Assembly: GCF_000319385.1 (NCBI RefSeq) | Contig: NC_019566.1 | Location: forward strand, 537,015 to 601,014 | Source of the DNA: Candidatus Endolissoclinum faulkneri L2 | GTDB lineage: Bacteria > Pseudomonadota > Alphaproteobacteria > Thalassobaculales > Thalassobaculaceae | Length of the DNA stretch: 64,000 nt | Reading direction: 5' to 3' | In this document: positions 31,190-41,425 of the stretch, piece by piece | Layout: each line of letters starts with the position of its first letter | Position numbering within the stretch: the stretch's first letter is position 1 | Program-made: the position numbers and the translations under genes | The notes under the pieces: generated by a model | Told to the model about the DNA's origin: nothing | Seen by the model: only the letters and a program-made list of their open reading frames with translations | Database searches by the model: none

Positions 31190-32779
31190 ATGCATAAAGC
31201 AATTAAACTTTCCATAGCAGCCTGCGCTGGTTTTCTAGCCTTATTCATGGCAGCCAACGCAAAAGATGTGGTTTATGAGTTTCATTCTTACCTTTTCTTA
31301 ATTTTTGCGGTTGCGATAGCATTTTGGTTGATTGGTCGTGACGAAGATAATATTAATCTAAATAGTTACATGGACGGTCCAATACGCAGTGGTGTAGTTG
31401 CAACTGTCTTTTGGGGTGTCCTTGGATTTGCTGTAGGTGTTTTCGCATCTTCTCAGCTTGCTTGGCCAGATTTTAATATTGCACCATGGTTTAATTTTGG
31501 ACGTGTCCGTCCTTTACACACCTCAATAGTAATCTTTGCTTTCGGTGGTAGCGCACTGCTTTGTACCAGTTTTTATGTAGTGCAACGCACATGCCGTGTT
31601 CGCTTATTTGGCGGTGATCTTGCCTTATTCGTTTTTTGGGGATATCAACTATTTATCGTCCTAGCGGGAACTGGCTACCTACTTGGCAATAGTACATCCA
31701 AGGAGTATGCCGAGCCAGAATGGTACATCGATATTTGGCTTACAGTTGTTTGGCTTGCTTATTTGGTCGTATTCCTCGGCACAGTCATTAAACGTAAAGA
31801 ACCGCATATCTATGTAGCTAACTGGTTTTACTTAGCGTTCATTTTCACAATCGCTGTATTGCACGTGATAAATGCCTTAGCGATTCCTGTATCACTAACT
31901 GGCTCAAAAAGTTATTCACTATTTTCTGGCGTACAAGATGCAATGATTCAATGGTGGTATGGGCATAACGCGGTTGGATTTTTCTTGACTGCCGGTTTTT
32001 TAGGCATGATGTACTATTTTATACCTAAGCAGGCTATGCGGCCAGTGTATTCTTATAGACTTTCCATTGTGCACTTTTGGTCGCTGATCTTTTTATATAT
32101 ATGGGCAGGTCCACACCATCTACACTATACTGCTCTGCCTGATTGGGCACAAACTCTTGGCATGGTATTCTCGATCATGTTGTGGATGCCATCGTGGGGT
32201 GGGATGATTAACGGACTAATGACCCTGTCCGGGGCATGGGATAAGATCCGCACTGACCCAATCATACGCATGATGGTAACGGCACTGGCATTTTACGGAA
32301 TGTCAACATTTGAAGGACCTATGTTAGCTGTGAAAAGTGTCAATGCTCTAAGCCACTATACTGAGTGGACCATAGGTCATGTACATTCCGGAGCACTTGG
32401 TTGGGTAGGCATGATCTCTTTCGGAGCTGTTTATTTTTTAACTACGAAAGTATTTAGAAGCGATAATTTATACTCGTTAAAGATGGTAAACTGGCACTTC
32501 TGGCTTGCTACATTAGGAATAGCTATCTATGCTAGCGTGATGTGGGTTAGCGGAATTATGCAAGGCCTCATGTGGCGCGAATACGACCCTGAAGGTTTTT
32601 TGGTCTACTCATTCGCTGAAACTGTTGATGCTATCCATCCTTTCTACGTAGCACGCACCATTGCCGGCATCCTATACCTATTGGGTGGTTTAGTCATGGC
32701 TTATAATATAGGTATGACTATACTAGCTAGTAAAAGTAATGCGAAGGCAAGCCTCACTGTATTGGAGCGCCCTGCTTGA
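31190..32779 (+). CDS. ccoN: cbb3-type cytochrome c oxidase subunit I (CcoN/FixN)
   Basis: 529 aa, the catalytic haem-copper subunit of the high-affinity oxidase, with about 13 membrane helices. Metal-ligand regions are visible: R-P-L-H-T-S (low-spin haem His), Y-G-H-N-A-V-G-F-F (CuB His), [13 protein letters not shown] (CuB His pair), and [12 protein letters not shown] (haem His). The N-terminus has two extra hydrophobic segments, as in other proteobacterial CcoN. It is the first gene of ccoNOPGH. Confidence 0.97.
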   Translation: MHKAIKLSIAACAGFLALFMAANAKDVVYEFHSYLFLIFAVAIAFWLIGRDEDNINLNSYMDGPIRSGVVATVFWGVLGFAVGVFASSQLAWPDFNIAPWFNFGRVRPLHTSIVIFAFGGSALLCTSFYVVQRTCRVRLFGGDLALFVFWGYQLFIVLAGTGYLLGNSTSKEYAEPEWYIDIWLTVVWLAYLVVFLGTVIKRKEPHIYVANWFYLAFIFTIAVLHVINALAIPVSLTGSKSYSLFSGVQDAMIQWWYGHNAVGFFLTAGFLGMMYYFIPKQAMRPVYSYRLSIVHFWSLIFLYIWAGPHHLHYTALPDWAQTLGMVFSIMLWMPSWGGMINGLMTLSGAWDKIRTDPIIRMMVTALAFYGMSTFEGPMLAVKSVNALSHYTEWTIGHVHSGALGWVGMISFGAVYFLTTKVFRSDNLYSLKMVNWHFWLATLGIAIYASVMWVSGIMQGLMWREYDPEGFLVYSFAETVDAIHPFYVARTIAGILYLLGGLVMAYNIGMTILASKSNAKASLTVLERPA

Positions 32780-32795
32780 ATTTAGGAGAAAGCTA

Positions 32796-33521
32796 ATGTC
32801 GATCCTAGACAAGCATCATCGTGTTGAAACTAATGCGACGCTATTACTCATCCTTTCTTTTTTAGTGATCAGCATAGGCGGAATTGTTGAAATTGTTCCT
32901 CTATTTTATCTACAAAATACTATTGAACGAGTGGAAGGCATGCGTCCATACTCACCATTAGAATTAAAAGGTCGTGCAATTTATCAGCGTGAAGGTTGCT
33001 ACGTATGTCACAGTCAAATGATCAGACCGTTTCGTGATGAAGTGGAGCGTTATGGCCATTATTCTCTAGCAGCTGAAAGTATGTACGATCATCCATTTCA
33101 ATGGGGATCTAAGCGAACCGGTCCAGACCTAGCTCGTATCGGAGGGCGATATTCTAACAAGTGGCATGTTCAGCACCTGACAGATCCGCGTTCATTGGTA
33201 CCGGAATCAATAATGCCATCTTACAAATTTCTAGCAAAAAACAAGCTCTATGTAAGCGATATTATAAACCACTTGGAAACTAATCAATTACTTGGAGTCC
33301 CGTATAATCAGGAGATGATCGAGAACGCATTTGCCGATATAAAAGCCCAAGCAGATCCAAGCGCTGATACAACAGGACTGCTAAAGCGTTACCCTAAGGC
33401 TAAAACTGGCGATTTTGACGGTAATCCAACCCAACTCACAGAAATGGATGCCATAGTTGCATATCTACAGATGCTTGGGACTTTAGTAGATTTTTCAACT
33501 TTAGATTTAGGGCAAAGATGA
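32796..33521 (+). CDS. ccoO: cbb3-type cytochrome c oxidase subunit II (CcoO/FixO)
   Basis: 241 aa mono-haem cytochrome c with one N-terminal membrane anchor (about residues 13-37). The haem site is C-Y-V-C-H (near 68-72), and the distal Met lies in E-S-I-M-P-S-Y. The frame is open from 32739 inside ccoN, but ATG 32796 has TAGGAGAA eight to nine bases upstream and gives the usual N-terminus. It starts 16 bases after ccoN. Confidence 0.96.
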   Translation: MSILDKHHRVETNATLLLILSFLVISIGGIVEIVPLFYLQNTIERVEGMRPYSPLELKGRAIYQREGCYVCHSQMIRPFRDEVERYGHYSLAAESMYDHPFQWGSKRTGPDLARIGGRYSNKWHVQHLTDPRSLVPESIMPSYKFLAKNKLYVSDIINHLETNQLLGVPYNQEMIENAFADIKAQADPSADTTGLLKRYPKAKTGDFDGNPTQLTEMDAIVAYLQMLGTLVDFSTLDLGQR

Positions 33522-33700
33522 ATTTAGAATAATTTTCATAAGCTTAATGTAATAAACCTTAAGCTTTAATGAGCTATAAGTTATGATATACTTTGTATAT
33601 AGTTAATTTTTTATACTTATGAATTTTTCACTCATTTTGACTTAGTAAATTTTACTCTACTAACATGAAGCTTTTATTCATAATTAACAGCAAATAAATA
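33522..33700. other. Gap where ccoQ is expected
   Basis: 179 bases between ccoO and ccoP. The small subunit gene ccoQ (about 50 codons) usually stands here. The longest frames with an ATG have fewer than ten codons, so no intact ccoQ is present. A 7-bp inverted repeat (AAGCTTA and TAAGCTT) lies in the first half. Confidence 0.6.
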
Positions 33701-34570
33701 ATGAGCAAAAAAGAGGATCATGTTGTCAACAAAGTCGAAACTACTGGATACGAGTGGGACGGAATTAAAGAACTCAATAATCCCCTTCCTCGCTGGTGGC
33801 TTTATGTATTTTATACTACCATACTATTTGCTATTTGTTATGCTGTTTACTATCCTGCTATTCCCTTAATAGAAAGGAATACTGAAGGCCTTTCTAATTA
33901 CTCCAGTCGCAAAGAACTAGAGAATGAGATGGCAGCAGTGAAATCAAGTCACGCAACAATGTTAGAATTGATTAAGACCATGGATGTAAGTGATATTCAG
34001 TCTGATCCTAAGCTGGCTCGCTTCGCAGCAGCAGGCGGTGCCTCGAATTTTAAAGTTTACTGTTCACAATGCCATGGTTCTGGAGCACAAGGTGGAGTTG
34101 GCTATCCCAACTTAAACGACGATGATTGGCTATGGGGTGGATCCATCAACCAGATCGAGACAACAATCCGCCACGGCATTCGTTATGAAGCCGATGAAGA
34201 TACTAGATATTCTGAAATGCCTGCCTTTGGACGTGACCAAATCTTGTCAGAGGAGCAAATAATAGCGGTGGCTAACTATGTTTGTTCACTATCTGGCTTA
34301 GAACATGAAGAAAGTGTGATAGCTCTAGGAGCTATGGTTTTCACTGAAAACTGTTCTTCATGTCATGGCGATGATGGCAAAGGAATCAATGAAGTAGGAG
34401 CCCCAAATTTAGCAGATAAACTTTGGCTATATGATAAAAGTAAAAAAGCAATTTTATCCCAAATAATTAACCCACAACATGGTATAATGCCCGCTTGGGG
34501 TAATCGTCTTGGTGATATTATAGTGAAAGAACTCGCCGTATACGTACATGGACTAGGAGGTGGCGAGTAA
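33701..34570 (+). CDS. ccoP: cbb3-type cytochrome c oxidase subunit III (CcoP/FixP)
   Basis: 289 aa di-haem cytochrome c. One membrane anchor lies at about residues 30-55 after the conserved W-D-G-I-K-E-L-N-N-P-L-P-R-W-W. Two haem sites follow, C-S-Q-C-H (near 122) and C-S-S-C-H (near 213), with the axial Met in E-M-P-A-F and I-M-P-A-W. It passes electrons from soluble cytochrome c to CcoO. There is no clear ribosome binding site. Confidence 0.96.
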   Translation: MSKKEDHVVNKVETTGYEWDGIKELNNPLPRWWLYVFYTTILFAICYAVYYPAIPLIERNTEGLSNYSSRKELENEMAAVKSSHATMLELIKTMDVSDIQSDPKLARFAAAGGASNFKVYCSQCHGSGAQGGVGYPNLNDDDWLWGGSINQIETTIRHGIRYEADEDTRYSEMPAFGRDQILSEEQIIAVANYVCSLSGLEHEESVIALGAMVFTENCSSCHGDDGKGINEVGAPNLADKLWLYDKSKKAILSQIINPQHGIMPAWGNRLGDIIVKELAVYVHGLGGGE

Positions 34571-34602
34571 TCGATATTAATACTTTATGAGCTAAGAATG
34601 TG

Positions 34603-36165
34603 ATGAACAATATTGGTATAAAAGATATCGAACAATTTGATGCTGAGCCTGTCAACCGCTACGACAAGCAACAGCCCCTTTACGTTTCACGTAAAAAAAT
34701 TTATCCAAAACGTATAAACGGTATATTTCGTCGATTTAAGTGGATAGTAATGCTAATCACTCTTAGCATTTATTATGTTACCCCTTGGCTGCGTTGGGAT
34801 CGCGGAGAATTTTCTCCAAATCAGGCAGTACTTGTCGACTTGTATCATCGCCGTTTCTATTTTTTCTGGATCGAAATCTGGCCGCAAGAATTCTATTATA
34901 TCGCTAGTCTGTTGATAATGGCGGCACTTGGTTTGTTCATGGTCACATCTTCAATCGGCCGCGCATGGTGCGGTTATACTTGCCCACAAACTGTTTGGGT
35001 TGACTTGTTTCTTTTAATTGAGCGTTTTATAGAAGGAGACCGTAATAAACGCATGCGTCTGGATAAAGAAGCCATTAGCCCAACAAAGATAGTTAAAAAA
35101 ATCAGCAAACATATTGTATGGCTGCTGATAGCAGTAGCAACCGGGGGGGCCTGGATTTTATATTTTGCTGATGCACCAACACTGCTATTAAAAGTGTTAA
35201 ATGGCAGCGCATCAATAGTTGCCTATGGAACTATAGCTGTTCTCACCTTCACTACATATTCGCTGGGTGGTTTAATGCGCGAACAGGTATGTACCTATAT
35301 GTGCCCTTGGCCACGCATCCAAGCGGCTATGCTAGATGAAAATTCGTTAACAGTAACATACAATAACTGGCGTGGTGAACCTCGCTCTCGTCACTCCAAG
35401 ATCCATAAGCCTATTAGCGCCTCAGACAATATCCCTGTCTCTCGTGGAGATTGCGTCGATTGCAACGCTTGCGTTGCTGTCTGTCCTATGGGAATTGATA
35501 TTCGTGATGGTCAACAACTCGAGTGTATTACTTGCGCACTGTGTATTGACGCATGTGATAAAGTGATGGAAAAGTTAGGTAAGCCAAAAGGGTTAATCTC
35601 CTACTCTACGCTAGCTAACTATAAGCAAAACATGAAGCTGGCCTTTGATAACATTAATTCTGAATTAGTTCATGAACATAAAGAAATTTTAAAACCTAAA
35701 TTTAAGCATACGACTATAAGCACAATCCTGCAGCAGCCAAGAACGATTATATACTTTGCTATATGGGTGCTAATAGGCTTTACCATGCTTATCATGTTGA
35801 CCACACGCTCTCATTTGAAGATTAACGTCCTGCATGATCGTAATCCCGTATCTGTACGCCTATCAGACGGTAGCATTCGTAATGGCTATACTGTAAAAAT
35901 ACTGAATATGATTCCAAAACACAGAACATTCACCCTAACCGTTAATGATTTCATTGATGGGGAGATAATAATGCCACAGAAAAAAAATGACCGATTCCAT
36001 AAAATATCGCTTAATGTTAAGCCAGATAGCCTGCTAGCTCAGCGGCTATTTATAATTGCCAATCCTAAAAGGAATAAAGTTGTAGAGAGAAAATTTCGGT
36101 TCCAAATACAAGATAATACTAGCTCTGAATCAGCTGAATATACTGCTACTTTTTCTTATAGATAA
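34603..36165 (+). CDS. ccoG: cbb3 oxidase accessory protein CcoG (FixG/RdxA family)
   Basis: 520 aa membrane ferredoxin-like protein that helps copper delivery by reducing copper for cbb3 assembly. It has several hydrophobic segments in the first half with G-Y-T-C-P-Q-T-V-W and T-Y-M-C-P-W-P-R motifs. Two 4Fe-4S motifs follow (C-V-D-C-N-A-C-V-A-V-C-P and C-I-T-C-A-L-C-I-D-A-C). A last helix and a C-terminal immunoglobulin-like domain end it. GTG 34600 is an alternative start. It begins 32 bases after ccoP. Confidence 0.95.
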   Translation: MNNIGIKDIEQFDAEPVNRYDKQQPLYVSRKKIYPKRINGIFRRFKWIVMLITLSIYYVTPWLRWDRGEFSPNQAVLVDLYHRRFYFFWIEIWPQEFYYIASLLIMAALGLFMVTSSIGRAWCGYTCPQTVWVDLFLLIERFIEGDRNKRMRLDKEAISPTKIVKKISKHIVWLLIAVATGGAWILYFADAPTLLLKVLNGSASIVAYGTIAVLTFTTYSLGGLMREQVCTYMCPWPRIQAAMLDENSLTVTYNNWRGEPRSRHSKIHKPISASDNIPVSRGDCVDCNACVAVCPMGIDIRDGQQLECITCALCIDACDKVMEKLGKPKGLISYSTLANYKQNMKLAFDNINSELVHEHKEILKPKFKHTTISTILQQPRTIIYFAIWVLIGFTMLIMLTTRSHLKINVLHDRNPVSVRLSDGSIRNGYTVKILNMIPKHRTFTLTVNDFIDGEIIMPQKKNDRFHKISLNVKPDSLLAQRLFIIANPKRNKVVERKFRFQIQDNTSSESAEYTATFSYR

Positions 36166-36226
36166 CTGTAGCAAGTAATAAATACTAAACTGCTAGTCAT
36201 TTCTAGGCGGACGAATTGTTTTAAAG

Positions 36227-36688
36227 ATGACTGACCGGCGTGTCTTGATGATCTTAATTTTTTTCTTTGGACTTATAATAACGGTTAATGTGATACTGGC
36301 TATCCTAGCTAATAGAACTTGGCCTGGTCTAATAGTAGATAATTCTTATGTGGCAAGCCAGCAATTTAACACTCGCATCGCTGATGCACGTGAGCAACAG
36401 GCTTTAGGTTACATTTTAACTTTTGAACAGGTAAAAAATCAACTTACTCTAGCTCTTTCCGATAAATCTGGACAGGGCATTAAGATTCTTAATGGTATCG
36501 TTCGAATCGGTCGACCAGTAACACGTACTGAAGACCGTATAATTAATATTCCCTTTGTATCAAGTGGCCGATTTAGAATACCAAACACTTTAGCTCCAGG
36601 TATTTGGATAGCTGACATCGCTCTCACGCTAAGTAAAGATCGCACTTGGCGATCTGAAAGAAGGTTTTCTGTAATAAAAGGTAATTAA
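36227..36688 (+). CDS. ccoH: cbb3 oxidase assembly protein CcoH (FixH)
   Basis: 153 aa with one N-terminal membrane helix (about residues 5-27) containing F-G-L-I-I-T-V-N, then N-R-T-W-P-G-L-I-V-D-N-S-Y-V-A-S-Q-Q-F-N, the FixH family core. CcoH stabilises the cbb3 subunits during assembly. Its normal follower ccoI (and then ccoS) is missing: 2.4 kb of non-coding DNA comes next. Confidence 0.92.
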   Translation: MTDRRVLMILIFFFGLIITVNVILAILANRTWPGLIVDNSYVASQQFNTRIADAREQQALGYILTFEQVKNQLTLALSDKSGQGIKILNGIVRIGRPVTRTEDRIINIPFVSSGRFRIPNTLAPGIWIADIALTLSKDRTWRSERRFSVIKGN

Positions 36689-39058
36689 CTTATTATATTG
36701 TTAGTTTTATATAGTTTGTCTTTAAAACAATCACCTTCTAGCTAAGACAATTGATATGATTTTTAAGAAGCTACTGTGTCTTAGCCTGAGTGATATGCTT
36801 AGCTTGATTTTTGAGAAATAACTGCTGTATATTACTTAATTTTTTAGTTTGTATATGCTATCAGCATAGCTGAGTTCATGGGTTTAGAGAAGAAAATTAA
36901 TTGATTCTAAATAGGGCTAAGCTAAAATTTATCTACTCGAACTGACTAGGGGTATCGTGTATATATCAAATATAATATTGAATAATACTAAATAATACTA
37001 AATATTGCTATACAACATTAGCAAATTGCTGTTATATTGATGGTCAATATAAATTTTTTCTTGTAATATAACATTACGGTTAATTGATTATTCCGCTACT
37101 TGTTACAAAATTATATATTTTGATACGTTAAAGCAATATCCTAACGGTTTTAATGACCTAATTTATTATCAATTTTATTATTTATTTATCAAACATACAT
37201 TTAAATTCTTCGGAAAAATTTAATGTGAATAAACTTTTTTAATTAAATAAGTTAAACTAAGCCAAAGAAAATAGTAAAATTTTCATATAAAAACTATCAT
37301 TTTACAAAAAAAAATTTTTCCCGCAAATTTATAATTTGCGTCAATTGTGACCTATTCAATAATAAAAGCAGCAATCTATACAAAAATTCTCATTAAAGCT
37401 GAGCACCTTTAAAAAGTAAACAATTAAAATGTACAGGCTATGTAAAAGATTTGTATCTAATTATTAGTTAAATAAGAATAACTATTCTGCAGATTAATTA
37501 ATCATGATTATAGATTACTAATAAATGCTTTTAAGCTAAGTTAAATCAATTATTTAAGAAACTAAAAATTGTTTTAGAGTAAGCAAAGTAATGCACTAAT
37601 TCTATTTTCAGATCATACTAGTAAATCAATTGATACCCAAATAATGATCAAAAAAATTTTGATTAATCTAAAGCTTACTTGTACTAGATTAGTCAATGTT
37701 TACAATGAAAAAAGAAACAATATGTTAGATTAGAAATACGCTCGAAAATACTTTTGTATTTATTATCAATCGGATTGATATGTTAAATAAAAAATAGTAT
37801 TTAATTTCCTTTTTGGCCAAGGTTTAAATTAATTAATTTTTGCTCTAAAAACGCTTAGATTATAAAATACGAAGCATAAAATTAAATCATATCTTAAATA
37901 GAAGATATTGTAATTTAGATTTTTTTATTCTTTAACATTATCGATTAATAAAGTGATTATATTGATTTTATCATGTATTTAACGAATAAAGTTTTTATCA
38001 CAGCCTGCTGTAAGGATATTTTTTTCGAAAAGCAATTCATTATAAGCAAAATCAAACATAACATCTGTTAATCTTAATTAAGTTGAAAATAACTATCTAA
38101 GTGAATGCAGTTGGCTACAAAAGGTTTTTAGTTTTAATCAAATATTTGATAGATTTTAATTTATTTGTTACTAACTGTCCTTACTTTATTGGCGTTAGTA
38201 GAGACATTAGAAAGTTTATTTAAAAAATAATATTTATATTATTTTAAATTGATTTAATTATTCTACTTTATATATCTTAAGAAGATATTGGTTAAGGCGA
38301 ATCAAGTAGTCCATTTCGCTCTAAAGTAATACTTTAAAGATGATTTTGTTTACTTTCTACTTGTTTAACTAGACTTTTTTATAAAAAAGCAAGAAGTTAA
38401 AGTTTTTTTTTTTGAAAAAGTCGCTTAATTGGCTCGCAAGAAAGACTCAATAAATTCAAAAAAATAATCCTTAATTTATTCATTGGTTCAATTATTTTTA
38501 AAGCTTTTGCACAAGGCAATTTTTGTCATGTATTCTCAGATGCAATACTAAAGCGATTTTATAGAGAAGAATATTTCTTAATAATTGAGAATTGCTTTAT
38601 GATGTTTTATGTTCAAGTTATTAGGTAGCAACGATCGTAATAAAGCTAATTAATTAGCTAGAAATGTTATAGACTAATCAAGCAAGCATTAAGCAATTAT
38701 TTTAATGCTAAGGCTAGTGTTTTTATCAGTGAGCATAGCATACAAGTTAATAACTTGTATGCTATGCTCAAAAATTAGCTTCATTTACTAAATTTGCTTG
38801 CGCTAATAGCAAGATAAAAATTAATAATCATTATATTTTCTATTAATAATGCATACATCCCATTTATTGTAGAAAAATAAGATGAATTACATATAATATG
38901 ATTATAGTAATTTAATTTGTATTAGTAATATTATATATATAATATATAAATTTTGATGGGAAAAATAAAAAAGAATGCTCGTTTTGTAATCGCAAAAAAT
39001 TAAATTCTATTTTCTCTTATTTATAAGGAATTTAACAGATATTAAGAACAATTATTTT
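36689..39058. other. Non-coding stretch between convergent ccoH and tpiA
   Basis: 2.37 kb with no recognisable gene on either strand and no copper-ATPase motifs. It contains short AATAATACTA-type tandem repeats near 36980-37005, an 8-bp hairpin at 37322-37340 (CGCAAATT and AATTTGCG, 3-nt loop), and a 20-bp inverted repeat at 38730-38770. Confidence 0.6.
38730..38770. repeat. 20-bp perfect inverted repeat with a 1-nt centre
   Basis: 38730-38749 is the exact reverse complement of 38751-38770, with one A between. The arms contain GAGCATAGCATACAAG. It lies between the convergent genes ccoH and tpiA, 290 bases beyond the tpiA stop. No T-run follows on either strand. It may be a bidirectional transcription block. 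Confidence 0.9.
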
Positions 39059-39802
39059 CTATGACATTTCCTTAGCAATAGCAAGAAAATCCTCTGCTTG
39101 AAGTGAAGCACTACCAACTAAAGCGCCATTTATATTAACCGCCGACATTAATTTTTTAGCGTTATCTGGTTTTACGGAACCGCCATAAAGTAATCGAATA
39201 TTAACTGCGTCGCAGCATATATCACTAAGGATTTTGCGAATGTGGGAATGAATTGTTGATATGTATTCAATATTCGGTATGCAATTTGTACCGATTGCCC
39301 AAACTGGCTCGTAAGCGATAACCACATCATTACTGTTTATTTGTTCAGGTAGTGAGCCACGGATTTGATTATCAACTACTTCTAATGCTTTTCCTGCACT
39401 TCGTTCGATTTCGGTTTCGCCCACGCAAATAATAGGAATAAGTCCAGCACGTATGGCTGCCTTTGCTTTAGAACGTATAACAGCGTTATTCTCGCTGTGA
39501 TAAGTTCGTCGTTCAGAGTGACCCAAGATTACATAAGTACAACCAAGATCAACAAGCATTTCTGGTGCGATATCGCCAGTATGAGCTCCGCTCTTGTAAT
39601 TATGACAATCCTGACCTCCCAGGACAACTTTACTAGAGCTGAGCAATAGACTTACTGGCAATAAATAAACGAAAGGGGGACAAATTGCTAATTCAATGGC
39701 TATTGAACGAACATTTCGTGTAATATTTACCACTAATGCCTTGCTGGAAAGGCAATTCATATTCATTTTCCAATTGCCAACAATCAAAGAGCGAGGAGCC
39801 AA
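39059..39802 (-). CDS. tpiA: Triose-phosphate isomerase
   Basis: 247 aa, normal length. It interconverts glyceraldehyde 3-phosphate and dihydroxyacetone phosphate. The N-terminal G-N-W-K-M-N contains the substrate Lys, Y-V-I-L-G-H-S-E-R-R contains the catalytic His (near 93), and A-Y-E-P-V-W-A-I-G-T contains the catalytic Glu (near 163). The start is TTG 39802; AGGG stands eight bases upstream and no ATG fits. It is transcribed away from secG. Confidence 0.96.
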   Translation of the reverse strand: MAPRSLIVGNWKMNMNCLSSKALVVNITRNVRSIAIELAICPPFVYLLPVSLLLSSSKVVLGGQDCHNYKSGAHTGDIAPEMLVDLGCTYVILGHSERRTYHSENNAVIRSKAKAAIRAGLIPIICVGETEIERSAGKALEVVDNQIRGSLPEQINSNDVVIAYEPVWAIGTNCIPNIEYISTIHSHIRKILSDICCDAVNIRLLYGGSVKPDNAKKLMSAVNINGALVGSASLQAEDFLAIAKEMS

Positions 39803-40357
39803 TAACAGTACCCTAATATTGTTTAATTTTTTTTAAAAAGTCTACTCTATTTTAAGATAGATGTTTTACAAAAGTAAAGTCGCTAATTTAAACAGTAAGT
39901 GCAATAAGTTCATTATATAGCTCGACTACATAACGTTGGCAATACTAAAAACCATAGTCAAGAGTTATCTTTAAAGTTGAGTACGTTCGATAATAAAACA
40001 TTGAGTATTATAAAAAATTAACGATCGATATTTGACAGACTTAATAGACATGATCCAAGCTGATCTCTTTAGTGTGAAAATATAACCACTACTGTCAAAG
40101 AGGTAGTAATGCGTAAGAAAACTCTCTGTATTATTGCAGAAAGACTAATTGTATTCAGCAACTATCACAGATACACAAACATAATCTTATTAGATTATTC
40201 GCTATAAATTTTTTATAATAAAAATCTTTTATTTAATTTGTTAGTCGATGTTTATTATAAAATGTTTCAAATAGCATTTTGCTTAAAAGTACTTTGTGAT
40301 CAGGGAAAGAACAACACACATGATTGATCTATAGCATTTTAATCCAAACCTACAGCC

Positions 40358-40402
40358 TTAACCTAGGTTAATTATGATATATTTAACCTAGGTTAAATAT
40401 AT
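40358..40402. repeat. Tandem palindromes TTAACCTAGGTTAA
   Basis: The 14-bp palindrome occurs at 40358-40371 and again inside a 26-bp perfect palindrome at 40377-40402. The two centres are 25 bases apart, about two and a half helix turns. Paired palindromic boxes of this kind look like binding sites for a dimeric regulator, between the divergent genes tpiA and secG. No regulator gene is in the window. Confidence 0.6.
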
Positions 40403-40927
40403 GTTTTACTCAAGACAGTCATGCTAATCCTAATTCTATTGTTGAGACTTTAGTATGCGCAATGAGATAATGGCAGTATCGATAACCATCCATTTGAAAT
40501 ATTGCTAACATTTATAGTCAACTTATAACGCTGCTGACAATGGAATAGACAATGAACTATATAATTTCTGTGTCTAGAATGTTTAAAATATTAAAATCGC
40601 TTTTATCGCAGTCGAAAGTGTATCAAGCAATGATTTCAGAAAATCAAATTCAATGTACTGACATTTTCAATATATAGAATACGATGTTCTATTTATTTAA
40701 TTATAAAAGTTATAGTTTATTAAACCAAGCCTCATCAAAGTTTTGGTTTAAAATGTTAATTAAAGTATTTATTAATGTGATGTTTTGTGATATTTTATTT
40801 TTGATTTAGCAAATAGTGATCAAACATTATTTACGGTTGTTCTATTAGGTAGTGTAAAATTTAAGCGTTATATTATGGTTATGTTTTATCATCATAAAAA
40901 CTGTTAATAAACGTGGTTTTTTTTGAC

Positions 40928-40975
40928 ATGACAATAGAAGTCAGCAAATTGTATTTTGCTGACTTCTATTGTCAT
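40928..40975. repeat. 21-bp perfect inverted repeat, 6-nt loop
   Basis: 40928-40948 is the exact reverse complement of 40955-40975. The arms contain GACAATAGAAGTCAGC. It ends 64 bases before the secG start, so a transcript reading into secG from further upstream would carry a very stable hairpin. There is no adjacent T-run. Confidence 0.9.
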
Positions 40976-41039
40976 TGAAATGGTTAAATTTTTACAAAAT
41001 TTATTGCAATAATTTTTTCAATAAAAACTTTAGTATAAC

Positions 41040-41351
41040 ATGCAGATAATTATTTTATTTATTCACCTAATGATTACACTCGCCTTGATCTTTACTGTAC
41101 TAATTCAGCGCAGTGAGCATGGCGGTATGGGAGTAGGAGCTGGTAGTCGCATCGATTCTTTTATGTCTGCGCGAAGCAGTGCGAACGTGCTAACCAAAAT
41201 CACGACAATTTTAGCTGCCTGCTTTATGGCAACTAGCTTAACGTTGGCAATCATAGCTTTCCAGGCTAAAAAATCATATATAGTGGATCAGATTATAGAT
41301 AATAAAGCATTTATGAACTCTTCATCTCCAGCTGCACCATTTTCTCAGTAA
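41040..41351 (+). CDS. secG: Protein translocase subunit SecG
   Basis: 103 aa with two membrane helices (about residues 2-20 and 55-75). The family motif V-L-I-Q-R-S-E-H-G-G-M-G-V-G lies between them. SecG assists the SecYEG export channel. The C-terminal tail is low in conservation. It heads the secG-pyrG-kdsA-eno order typical of Alphaproteobacteria. No ribosome binding site is obvious. Confidence 0.94.
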   Translation: MQIIILFIHLMITLALIFTVLIQRSEHGGMGVGAGSRIDSFMSARSSANVLTKITTILAACFMATSLTLAIIAFQAKKSYIVDQIIDNKAFMNSSSPAAPFSQ

Positions 41352-41425
41352 TTATGAATAATTGTAGTATTTTGCCATAAATCAAGTTTTGTTGTAGCGC
41401 TGGATTAGTGTATGATGAAATTAAG

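Larger units (their letters stand above)
39803..41039. other. Non-coding stretch between divergent tpiA and secG
   Basis: 1.24 kb without a recognisable gene. Two small frames with ATG (40109-40207, 32 codons; 40552-40677, 41 codons) resemble nothing I know. It carries the tandem palindromes at 40358-40402 and the 21-bp inverted repeat at 40928-40975. Confidence 0.55.

Noticed and set aside
36975-37010. AATAATACTA repeats as a microsatellite or replication origin iterons
   Set aside because: Only two to three imperfect copies, no DnaA-box cluster and no origin-linked gene nearby.
40109-40207. 32-codon frame preceded by AAAGAGG
   Set aside because: The ribosome-binding-site-like sequence is fair, but the peptide has no recognisable feature and there is no supporting context.
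40552-40677. 41-codon frame with ATG between tpiA and secG
   Set aside because: It resembles no family I know, has Ile/Lys/Ser-rich composition expected from AT-rich DNA, and has only a weak GGAA before the ATG.
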